Origin: Penicillium oxalicum
Taxonomy: Eukaryota; Ascomycota; Eurotiomycetes; Eurotiales; Aspergillaceae
Assembly (NCBI RefSeq): GCF_001723175.1
Contig: NC_064656.1
Coordinates: 1,984,001-2,048,000 of the forward strand
Length of the DNA stretch: 64,000 nucleotides
Direction: 5' to 3'
Numbering within the stretch: position 1 is the first letter of the stretch; the number at the start of each line of letters is the position of its first letter. Under the pieces are notes generated by a model, which saw nothing but the letters and a program-made list of their open reading frames with translations, was not told the DNA's origin and made no database searches. Shown here one piece after another: positions 1 through 9,711 of this stretch. The position numbers and the translations under genes were made by a program.

Positions 1-1
1 G

Positions 2-1249
2 GCTAATAATAGCCCAAATGAAACGCCGAGTTCCCTGTGTCAAATTGATATAGCTTCCATTCCTGAAGGTCTCTCTTCGCATCTGCAAGAGATTCCTCGC
101 CATCTGCGTCGGGACAAGCCCATCCAGGTCATCATCTCGACTCGGAGCGGGACAGGCTCTGCGAAACAAGTCTTTCGCGACAACGTCGAACCTTTTTTAC
201 GCTACTTGGGACTGAATTACGAGGCAATTGAGACACAGTCCTCTCAGACTATTCTTGAACTGGCCCGATCGCGCTTTTTGGAGGATGCCTGTGCTGGCGT
301 TCCCCGAACGATCATCCTCCTGTCCGGCGACGGAGGACTCGTCGACTTGATTGATGTCTTTTCCAAATCGCAAAGAGCAATTCGAGCAATGCCTGACATA
401 GCCCTGGTTCCCTGTGGTACTGGCAATGCCATGGCCAGCTCAATCGGTCTACGATCGGGCCCAGCCGGCGCTCTCCGCGCCTTGCTCTATGGTCGTCCGA
501 CCTCCGTTCCGACCATCGCGGTGAACTTCTCCCCCGGGGCCCAGCTGGTCATAGACGAGGGCAGACAGCGCGCTCCCATCAGCGAGTCTCCCGAACTCGG
601 GTCTGACCAGACCATGTATGGTGCCGTTGTCGCGAGCTGGGGCCTTCACGCCGCCTTGGTCGCGGACAGCGACACGACTGAATATCGGAAATTCGGCACC
701 GAGAGATTCAAGATGGCCGCGAAAGAATTACTTTATCCTTCTGACGGCAGTATGCCTCATCGTTTCAGAGGCCGGATTACATTGACCAGCCCTGACCTCG
801 ACCCCAGTGCCAATCCAAGTACGAGCGAAAGGAAAGGTCCACGCACCACCGACCCTCATCAGCACACCTTACCCGAGACGGAGCACATGTACGTGCTGAC
901 AACTCTTGTTCCACGCTTAGAAAAGGACTTTTTAATCTCTCCGGCCTCGAAAGCGCTGGACGGGCGGATGCGATTTCTCCGATTTGGACCTTTGTCCGGG
1001 GATGAGGCGATGCGTCTGACTATGCTGGCGTATCAAGGTGGGGCGCACGTGGCGGATGATTTAGTGACATATGAAGAGGTCGATAGGGTGCGGATCGATT
1101 TTGATGAAGATTTAGAGCGATGGCGACGCGTTTGCATTGATGGGAAGATTGTCATTGTTGAACAGGGCGGATGGATGGAGATTCGGATGGTGACGAGACG
1201 GGTTTTGAATTTGATCAAACCTGCCGATGCCGTTGAAGTGAGAGAATGA
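2..1249 (+). CDS. Diacylglycerol/sphingoid-base kinase-type lipid kinase, 5' partial
   Basis: The reading frame is open from the left edge of the window, so the start codon lies upstream; the visible part is 415 residues with a stop at 1247-1249. It carries a DAGK catalytic (DAGKc) fold: a beta strand IQVIISTRSGTG near the visible N-terminus, then the nucleotide-binding motif LSGDGG (canonical GGDGT) followed by LVDLIDVF, then PCGTGNAMA (canonical P-x-GT-x-N-D). The C-terminal half has the LYPSDG...GRITLTSPD and DGRMRFLRFGPLSGDEAM segments typical of fungal LCB/DAG kinase-like proteins. The family phosphorylates a lipid hydroxyl (diacylglycerol, sphingoid base or ceramide) with ATP; the exact substrate cannot be read here. 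The GGDGT motif is slightly divergent (S-G-D-G-G). No intron is evident in the visible part. The fold assignment is firm, the substrate open. Confidence 0.8.
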   Translation, partial: ANNSPNETPSSLCQIDIASIPEGLSSHLQEIPRHLRRDKPIQVIISTRSGTGSAKQVFRDNVEPFLRYLGLNYEAIETQSSQTILELARSRFLEDACAGVPRTIILLSGDGGLVDLIDVFSKSQRAIRAMPDIALVPCGTGNAMASSIGLRSGPAGALRALLYGRPTSVPTIAVNFSPGAQLVIDEGRQRAPISESPELGSDQTMYGAVVASWGLHAALVADSDTTEYRKFGTERFKMAAKELLYPSDGSMPHRFRGRITLTSPDLDPSANPSTSERKGPRTTDPHQHTLPETEHMYVLTTLVPRLEKDFLISPASKALDGRMRFLRFGPLSGDEAMRLTMLAYQGGAHVADDLVTYEEVDRVRIDFDEDLERWRRVCIDGKIVIVEQGGWMEIRMVTRRVLNLIKPADAVEVRE

Positions 1250-2099
1250 CAAATGGTAGGTTTTGCTGGTATATACTGGAAAGAAGAAATATGGATATAT
1301 CTGAATATGAACAGAGTCATCGAAGCAGATTTAATACGCAATGACTATCCCGATCTTGCCTGAAATGTCCCATGTCTGTCCGATGTGTAGCTGGATTGCA
1401 AGAATAGTACATGGGAGTACATGACCACGTGCCACCTCGTAGGAGTGGCTACATTCGAGCGATCTCGTCGGTCAATTCCCAAAACACGACCAAGCTGAAA
1501 TCTAAGCAGGGGGTTTGCCATCAGTACCTCTGAAACTGCTACGCTCCACCACTCAACAGTGACCATTTTCTACACAAGATGCCAAGATTGTTGCCTGTTT
1601 CAGTTGTCCTCACCTTAAATGCCGGCCGGGCCCCACTGGGTTGTGTACCGGCTGCATATTCAATTGCTTGTGTGGGAACATTAAGGTAATGATGTACATT
1701 CGACACTGCATGACTAGTCGTTCCCTTTTCTTTCTAGAATAGAGAACGTACAATCTGTCACTTCAAACCATGCCCCCGCACTGATCCAACTCAAATACGA
1801 ATTATCCAGTTTTTCGATCTCACAGTAAGTATAGATCTGGCTGTCGGCATGCATCGATCATGTACAATGTACATTCACTGCGGCAGCCGCGGAGGCTACG
1901 ATGACCGAATCTTCCGATCTCCGCTTAAGCTCAGGCACTCTCTCCGCCCGGCTCACATGAGCAACAGTCACGGTGCGGGATGATCTAAGGGCAGAACGAT
2001 TGCAACATTCCTGGATCTTTCGGGTGGATGTGAAGCTATCTGGTCTCTCTTTGGGAACGTTCATGTCTTGCTAGGCCATGGAATACATGGCCAGATCCG
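1250..2099. other. Intergenic region between lipid kinase and lipase genes
   Basis: 850 bp holding the kinase 3' flank and the lipase promoter or 5' UTR. Short ORFs on both strands show no recognisable domain. No repeat or RNA gene was seen. In the lipase frame an in-frame stop at 2031 precedes the first ATG at 2100, which supports that start. Confidence 0.5.
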
Positions 2100-5000
2100 A
2101 TGCTCATCACCCCCCGAACGTATTCCGCATCACAGACTCCCGACCAAGGAATCAGTGCCAATAACGACACCGCGAGTGTACCCTACTTTACGACACTCGG
2201 TGGCTGGCAGCAGCCTATCGATCACAGGGTACCAACAGCCGATATGTTGTTGGTTCACCAGACTGGAAGCGTTCGCGTTGGAGAAGTTTTTCGGTATGTC
2301 ACTGCAGCAATTCCCCCGAGCGACTCCAACACGTGCTGGAAGGGGGGGGGGGGGGGGGGGGAAGCTTCACTTCTGGCCGCTATACTCGAGGAGGGTGTGA
2401 TCAGAAACTAGCAGGTAACTTGAAAAATAGCAAGGCTGACAAGCTTCTTCTGGGATCACTGCAGATACACTTTGACCTACACTCCCGCGGCCGACCCTAT
2501 CCTACCTATCCCCTCCGAGCTTTACGTCAAGATCAAGAATACCTCTGCGATTCCGCTTCGCGCCGCCTATCTCCATGGGCCGTACACGCTTTACACGGCT
2601 TGCTATCCGTCCAAATTTGATCCAAATGCCAAGTACAATCACCAAGATACCGAGGGTGTCCCCCAGTTTGAGCCCTACCTGAAGGCGGGCGGGAGTTGGG
2701 ATGCGATGATCAAGATGCCGGCGCGCTTTGGGGACTCCCATAACCTTGCGGCGGGTCAACTCGGCCAAGGGAGCGACCGGAGTATGACTTGGGTCATCGA
2801 GATCGTATCCCAGGTGATCTTTTCGACTACCGCCGCGGTTCATTTTGAATTACTGGTGGCTCGCGATGCCAACTCGATCGAGTATTTCTCATCAGGAGGA
2901 TCAGCGTCGAACAGTCATGGACCTCCCGGGAAACTGCAGGATCACTGGAAGGAAGAGACTGCACGGGGCCACTCGGCGATCGCAACCAAGGGAGTCTACT
3001 CCAAGTCGACGACTCTGCGCGTTGACGATACGAGTAGCCTGTGGAACACGCCGCCGCTGCCGTCCTGGGCGTCTGAACGGGCGGATGGCCCGCCCGAACG
3101 AGCTGACAGAATCTCAAAGGATGAGGTACCCGGGACAACGACCGAACAGTCCAAGGGTAAATCTGAAAGGAAGAAGAAGAAGATTCATTTGGTCGTCATC
3201 ACTCACGGGCTGCACAGCAACCTCGGTGCAGACATGCTCTATATGAAAGAAAGTATCGACGCCGCGGCTGCGAAAAGAAAGAAAGTCACCCAGGAAGAAA
3301 GGCAAAAAAGGACCAGGAACGGCGCTGTCACCGGCAGTGCCAGTGGAGATGAGGGAAGCGGCGACGATGACGATGAGGAAATCATCGTGCGAGGATTCTC
3401 AGGCAATGCTGCCCGCACGGAACGAGGAATCCAGTATCTCGGCAAACGATTGGCCAAGTACATTCTTTTGATGACCTATCCAGATCAACCATATTATCCA
3501 TTGAAGCTCAACCGAGTCAACACTTTCACTCGTGCCTTCAGTTCTCGGCACGAGCAGGATCAACAGACTAACAATCCACATCCATCGTCGGACCATCACC
3601 ACCCGGATTCGGAGAGCGACGACCATGCCTACCAGATCACAAGCATCAGCTTCATTGCTCATTCCTTGGGTGGGCTGGTCCAGACCTACGCGATTGCCTA
3701 CATCCAGAAACACTCCCCGGAGTTCTTCGATCGGATCCAGCCGGTCAACTTCATTGCACTAGCCTCCCCATTCTTGGGTCTCAGCAACGAGAACCCAATG
3801 TATGTCCGCTTTGCTCTCGATCTTGGACTTGTGGGACGGACCGGACAGGACCTTGGGCTCAGTTGGACACCACCAAAGGTACGTAGCGGGTGGGGCGCCA
3901 TCATTGGCGGCCGAGGGGATTCAGGGCACGACCAGGGCCATAACGACCCGGGATCCAAACCCCTATTGCGTATTCTTCCGTGTGGCCCAGCACATACGGC
4001 CCTGAAGAAGTTCTACCACCGCACAGTCTACTCCAATGTCGTCAACGATGGAATCGTGCCGTTGCGGACCTCGTGTCTTCTCTTCCTTGACTGGCGTGGT
4101 CTCGGTCGAGTCGAGAAAGCCAGGCGAGGCAACGGCCTGGTCGGTACGATGGCGGAATGGGGATGGGCCGAGCTGACCGGCGCTAACTCCAAGTCACCTC
4201 GACTGGCGCGCCCAGACGACGTCCCCCGCTTGGGAGAAGTTCAAGAGGCGACCAAGAACGGATCGGTCGACGCTAGGAAAGATACAAAAGCGGTGCGGGA
4301 CGAAAATTCATCGCTCCGACAAGAAGAGCCAACGTCACCGAAACCGAGCCAATTCCTGGCTAGGCGGAAGTCATCTTTATACAACGACAGTGCAGCCTCT
4401 GCAGGAATGGACACAGAGAGCAGGAATGGCGAAGATGCCAATCCCGGTCCCCTAGCCAGTCTTTTGGCCTTCTTCCGGCCGAAAGAGACGAAACGTCCTC
4501 GTTCGAAGAATAAACATGCCAAGATCTATAAACGAAGTCAGACTTTGGCCAACTTTGACTCTGACGAGTCGCCGTCACCCCGGGTTCGTGGCAACTCTCT
4601 CTACGAAGAAGAAGATGTCGGCGTCAACACACCTCCCAAGACCACCTTCTTCGAGTCGGCAGGCGACCTGCTGATGCCTCCTCTCCCGCCTCCCGACTTC
4701 ATTTTGGATCCTGCTGCCCGTCCGCGAACGATTTTCCACGACCGCGTCTACCACCCGGAAGATATCCCTGCTCCATTACCCGCAAAGCGTCGCACTCTTT
4801 CATTCAGTCCTACGCATCCCAAGCATGCTGCCACCGCGCCCGCCAAGACGACCAACATCCCACCGACATCCCCGTCGGGCTCAAGCACCAAGAGCAATGA
4901 AAGTGGACTGAAAGTCGAGGAAAAGATCGCCCGGGCATACCACCGCGACCTGACCTGGCGCAAGGTTCTGGTTCGACTGGAACCCGACGCCCACAACAAT

Positions 5001-5516
5001 ATCATCGTGCGTCGCATGTTTACCAACGCCTACGGCTGGCCAGTGGTCAAGCACCTCGTTGACACTCATTTCGGTCCCTCGTCACAAACCGAAGTGGACG
5101 ACACCTTGAGGAGCCACGATGAGCGGGCCAAGGCATTGAACGTGGGGCCCACCAGCTCAGGCGAGGAGGTGGAAGAGCAATCGGACGTCACGTCCGAGGC
5201 CGATGGTGAATCGAGCGAGCATGACCCAAACCACGCGTCTGCCTCGAATGAGGCTCTTCACCTCCGCGGCCTAGCAGATGTATTGCCCGGGAGTCATCAA
5301 GCTCCGGAAAGGCTCCGGCTGCAGACCCAGTTGCCGTCGGACCTCGCCGACATCTCTCGGCCGGAGTCGGCGCGCGAGACAGATCATCAGAGCGATGAAG
5401 ATGATAGCCACGAGTCCGGACTGGGTGTGGACGAGATGCATGCGGGATTTCTTCCCTCGCCCGTATCGCAACCCCCGTCTGAGGTCAATCCATTCCGTGG
5501 GTCGGCCGAAGCATGA
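2100..5516 (+). CDS. DUF676 (ROG1-type) putative serine esterase/lipase
   Basis: Exons read as 2100-2293 and 2465-5516 (donor GTATGT, acceptor GCAG), giving 1081 residues. The junction restores GEVF-RYTLTYTPAAD, the conserved start of fungal ROG1-like lipases. The N-terminal ~190 residues form a beta-rich domain; the alpha/beta-hydrolase core follows, with the strand HLVVITHGLHSN (oxyanion/H-G motif), nucleophile elbow A-H-S-L-G around Ser465, and NDGIVPLRTSCLL supplying the acidic region. The last ~450 residues are low-complexity, rich in Ser/Pro/charged residues, and probably a disordered regulatory tail. Yeast Rog1 is a lipid-droplet monoacylglycerol lipase; substrate and location here are inferred only. 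A GTACGT within the large exon (about 3879) could mimic a donor, but the read-through (VRSGWGAI) matches what I recall of the family, so no second intron is called. Intron 1 contains a 20-nt G run. Confidence 0.85.
2342..2361 (+). repeat. 20-nt poly-G tract inside lipase intron 1
   Basis: Twenty consecutive G on the coding strand, within the 171-nt intron 2294-2464. The tract could form a G-quadruplex in the pre-mRNA, and its length is prone to sequencing error; it does not affect the coding frame. Confidence 0.95.
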
Positions 5517-5724
5517 ATCCTTGGGATATTGCCATCTGTTTGTGACTTTCTAGATCAATAATACCCTGTAATTAATCAATGTGTACATAGACATACTCTT
5601 TTTCTGCACCATTTCTTGACCATCTATTTGCTTTCCATCAGGCCTCAATCACCAGATAGACCCTCAGACTCACGCTCGGGAGACCTCTCTTTTCCCGCCC
5701 TTGCAATTCCATCTGCTGATAGTC

Positions 5725-6894
5725 CTAATACTCCAGCCGACCTTGAATAAAACTCCAAAACTCCCGCACAATCTCCTCCTGACTCTCCCTCGGCGCACCC
5801 CGAATGGCCAAATACTTCCTTCCGTTCAACGAAGTCTGCCACCCATCCGGGTTCCCATCCACCATCATCCCTCCGGCCTCGACCAGAATCACCCACGCCG
5901 CACACACGTCCCACTCCCAACACCCGCCCTCCCAGTATACATCCATCGTGCCCTCGGCCACGGCACACATGTTCAGCGCCGCCGACCCCAAGCTTCGGAA
6001 TGACCGGACCATGGCGCCCCCATCTTCTTTCGCTTTGCCCAATTTCTCAAACGTCCTCACCTTGGTCTCCCAGTTCGGCCCACTCCGGTCCGAGCCCCAT
6101 TCAATCGCAACCAGCGCGTTCGACAATCCGGACAGTGGCTCGACCGCGGTGACGTTTCCCTGAGTCTTGAGGGGAAGACGAGTGCTCTGATTCCGGAAGG
6201 CTCCATGGCCGCGAATCGCGGACCAGAGGGTCTTGGTCGACGGGTTGAAGACCACGCCGACGGTGGGGATCCGATTGACGGCGAAGCCGAGGGAGACGCA
6301 GGCGTAGGGGAAGCTGTGGACAAAGTTGACGGTGCCATCGATGGGATCCACGATGAAGGTGGGCGCGTCGGTGAGGGGTTTCTTGGGATCATAGGTCTCT
6401 TCGCCGTGGAATCTACATGGGATTGGGGAATTAGCATGATTGTATACCTGGTATGCCTCTACGTGTATTTTGTGGCTCACGATAGCTGGGCATATAGGAA
6501 TGAGATGGATAGACGGAACATGTCCATGTGAATGAGTAAGATGAAGAAGATGCCTACGATTGAAACATACTTGTAATCCGGGTATTTCTCCTTCAACGAC
6601 GTCGAGATCATATTCTCCACGGCACGATCATATTCGGTGACGAGATCGGCGCCTGTCATGGAAGCAAAGCACAAAGACACGAAATTCCTGGCGTCAGTCT
6701 ATGTCATCCACATGAAAGAATCCGAGACTAGCATGCATCATGATCCATTTTCAGTTCGAGAGAGGAAACCCCATACTATTCTTCTTCGAGCCAGGTCCGC
6801 TGGTATCGGGCAGAGCATTGTTGATGATGTCCCCGGCCTTGAAGGCCAGAGAGATGAGAAAATCATGGATTTCTTGTAGATTGGGACTGGACAT
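5725..6894 (-). CDS. Inositol-1-monophosphatase family enzyme
   Basis: Three exons on the minus strand: 6894-6777, 6652-6571 and 6412-5725, giving 295 residues, the usual IMPase length. The first ATG (6892-6894) gives an N-terminal helix (MSSPNLQEIHDFLISLAFKAG). Splicing restores GSKKN-SADLVTEYDRAVE and YPDYK-FHGEETY. Metal and substrate motifs are present: the GEE glutamate, DPIDGTVNF (motif DPIDGT) and CWEWDVCAAWVILVEAGG (WD-x-A-A-type motif B). The family hydrolyses inositol monophosphates to free inositol with Mg2+ and is Li+-sensitive. A QutG-like quinate-cluster member belongs to the same superfamily, but no quinate genes are nearby, so housekeeping inositol recycling is more likely. 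The gene is convergent with the lipase (208 bp apart) and divergent from HGH1. Confidence 0.9.
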
Positions 6895-7426
6895 GATGGT
6901 TGATGGACTTGTGCTTCAATGATTTGAAGCTGCAGCAGGGGAGCAATTGAAGGGAGACACGAAATCAAATAAAAAAGAGGTCACGACGACGAGATTAAAA
7001 GTTTGGGAAATTCACACTCCCCCGCGAACTGGCGGCCGGAGACGAGGCTCCTCCGGGGTTGGATGAGGGACCAGTGCGGGGGCAGGAGGGGTACTTTTTT
7101 ATGCATACGAAAAGTGTACTGTGTGGAAGTATCATATCATTTCTTCAACAGTTGGACTTGTTTGGCCAACCATTGACACAGAAGTATAAATTTCTTTTTC
7201 ATTCGAATTCCTCGAATTCCATTCCTCATCAGCAGTCTTTTACTGTAGATCCGTCGCAACTGTACCCTCCTTGTCCAGTCTCAATTCCAGTCCCTCGGTG
7301 ACGTCGCCCCCCCCCACTTTGTCGCGGCAGAAAAAAAAAGTTTCGAGTCAACTCCGATCGGACTGGTATAGTTCACAGCTTCCACTGAACACACACGAAC
7401 ACAAACGCACACACCTCCCCTCCAGA
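6895..7426. promoter_or_regulatory. Divergent promoter region, IMPase / HGH1
   Basis: 532 bp separating two divergent start codons. A TATAAA occurs at 7185-7190 on the plus strand, about 240 bp before the HGH1 ATG, followed by a pyrimidine-rich stretch and an AC-rich leader just before the start. Functional use of the TATA is inferred. No ORF of interest was seen. Confidence 0.45.
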
Positions 7427-8874
7427 ATGCCTACAGAATTAGAAGAGGTGAGAGAGGTGATAATTCACCCAATATTTACATGCTACGGCTGATGCGCTTT
7501 TCTCTCTATAGCTGGTGGAATTCCTCCACCACGGCAACACCCAGATTCGACAGATTGGTAATGAACACCCCCCCCCCCGGAAGCACTCGACGACAGTCTG
7601 CGTCGTCTCTTTCGGATGTCCTCTTTTGCAATTGTGACGAGTATGATGCTGATCAGAGGGTGTCTCTAGCCGCCGAGAATCTTGTGGGCTTCTCCACCGC
7701 GCAACCGAATCTCTTCAAGGCGCATCAATTACTCCCCATTCGAGACTTGAAGCTGCTCGCCAAGGACTACACTGTGCGTTGGACCGGGATCTCAATGGTA
7801 CCTGCGAAAGGAGACGCTTTTTTCGGCTGACACAAAACCGGCCAGCCTATTGCCAAAAATGCCTTGACTATGCTCATCAACCTTTCCAGCGACCAGGAGG
7901 TTCTCGAGTGCTTGGCCAGCGATGACGAGTTTCTCGGAGTCGTGCTGAGGAAGCTCATGGTCAGTACTTCAGTCGTGCCTCAGAACTTCCACCCTTGACA
8001 CGTCATTGAAGTCTCCGGAAGACTAATTCTCCCTCGGCCTTGGTAGGACGTGAAAGAACCTAATGCCGACGAATTCACCATGCTGCTGGCCAATCTTGTC
8101 AAATCCCCGCACCTCAGCAAGCTCCACACCATGAAGCGCAAAGCGCCCTCTGATGTCTCCAGCTCCGAGAACGCCATCGATCAGCTGATGGACTGCTTCG
8201 TCAAGGGTGCTGAGGGCGGGTTGAACAAAAACGCCAACTTCGACTACCTATCCTACATTTTCGCCGATCTGTCGCAGACGGAGACGGGGAGAGCCTACTT
8301 CACAACTCGCCAGGAGTACGACGGAGTGGTCCCCATCACCAAGTTGACCGTTTTCACCGAACACAAGAGCGATATTCGACGAAAGGGGGTCGCTTCAACC
8401 ATCAAAAATGTGGCCTTTGATGTCGCTTCACACCCCATGCTCTTCAGCGAAGACGGTGCCAACCTGCTTCCCTATTTGCTGCTCCCGATCGCCGGCCCGG
8501 AGGAGTTCTCCGATGAGGAGATGCTGTCAATGCTTCCTGATTTGCAACTCTTGCCGCCAGACAAGAAGCGCGAGAGCGACAACACCATCCTCACCACTCA
8601 CGTGGAGACCCTGCTTTTGTTGACGACCACTCGCGAGGGTCGCGAGAAGATGCGCGAAGTTCAGGTGTACCCCTTCATTCGGGAATGTCATCTTCACGTG
8701 GCAGATGAGGAAGTGCAAGAGGTCTGTGATCGATTGGTTCAGGTCATCATGCGCGACGAGGAGGGTGAAGGGGACAAGACCGAGGCGGAATTGGCCAAGG
8801 CTCAGAAGCAGATTGAGCCTGCGCCCGAAGCCAAGGCCACGAACGAGGATGAGCAAGTGGTGGAGTTGTTCTGA
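7427..8874 (+). CDS. HGH1: HGH1 family protein (eEF2-folding cochaperone)
   Basis: Five exons: 7427-7447, 7512-7557, 7670-7773, 7846-7959 and 8047-8874; all junctions keep frame and give 370 residues. The product begins MPTELEE-LVEFLHHGNTQIRQI-AAENLVGFS, an armadillo-like helical start, followed by a central DUF383-type region (KSDIRRKGVASTIKNVAFD) and the C-terminal DUF384 region (HVETLLLLTTTREGRE, HLHVADEEVQEVCDRLVQVIM). This order and length match Hgh1/FAM203/BRP16 proteins. Yeast Hgh1 recruits TRiC/CCT and Hsp90 to newly made elongation factor 2, so a cytosolic translation-linked role is expected. The tail is acidic and Lys/Glu-rich. Exon 1 is only 21 nt, easily missed by gene finders, but needed to give an ATG before the conserved LVEFLHHG. 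Confidence 0.9.
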
Positions 8875-9711
8875 GCGTGACATACCCTTTTCTTTTCTCT
8901 TTTTTTTCTCCCTCTCTTGATAGACCCATCCTTCGTGAGCCAAAAGTTCATACCACATTCTACGTGTCTCTGCGGGACTTGAATATACCATGTACACGCA
9001 ATTACCGGCCAGGGCTCTGACGGGATAATGATTGATATAGACTTGCCCTGCTTGGATACCCTTGTTCGATTTGGAGGTCTCAGGTACCGCAGCCAGTATC
9101 TATGACTCGAACACTCAACCGTCGGGTGTGACACGACGTGCACTCGCCGAGTTACGCGAATTTTGCGAAGAAGAACTATGCGTCAAACGTATGAACCTCA
9201 AATGGTGATGCGATGTGCTGCTATACCATCGATAGCCGCCAGTCCGTAGTCAATGAGTCTATAAAACATCTACTCGCATAGAGCTATGTGTGAACTGCTT
9301 GCAAGGTGGAATGCCACTCTTTCCTTTTTTTTTCTTTCGTTTTTTGTTTTTTTTTTTCAAGAAAAAAAAACGAAAGACATCTCTAGTCTCCGTGTGAACT
9401 TCAGGTTGAATCTGTTCATCTACGTTGGCTATCGTTTCCAAACACGGCAGAGTGGGCTCAATTAAATCTCCGAAGCCGTCAGGGACAAGCTTCCCCGCCA
9501 AGTCGGACCGATTCGATCGAGATCTCGAACTCTGACGTCGACCCTCCACACGCGTCCGTCCGCGTCAAATCTTTTTCTGTCACCGACACAACGATGGAGA
9601 CGAGATCATGAACACAGAGACCCGAACGTCTTGCTGAAACAGAGGAAGAGGGAAGAAAGGGAAAAGGTTCAGGGAAACCGCAATCGCGGGCCGCAACATT
9701 GCCGGCTTTTC
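8875..9711. other. Intergenic region between HGH1 and OPT transporter
   Basis: 837 bp holding the HGH1 3' flank and the transporter promoter. Its notable content is a T-rich/A-rich inverted repeat at 9334-9376. Short ORFs here have no recognisable domain. Confidence 0.5.
9334..9376. repeat. AT-rich inverted repeat (potential hairpin)
   Basis: CTTTCG followed by a long T run pairs with an A run followed by CGAAAG, leaving a small central loop. It lies about 460 bp after the HGH1 stop and 340 bp before the transporter ATG. It could fold as a hairpin in RNA or DNA; a function is not shown. Confidence 0.7.

Noticed and set aside
3879..3990. Extra intron in the lipase gene at a GTACGT
   Set aside because: Reading through keeps a plausible conserved sequence and frame; splicing would delete it.
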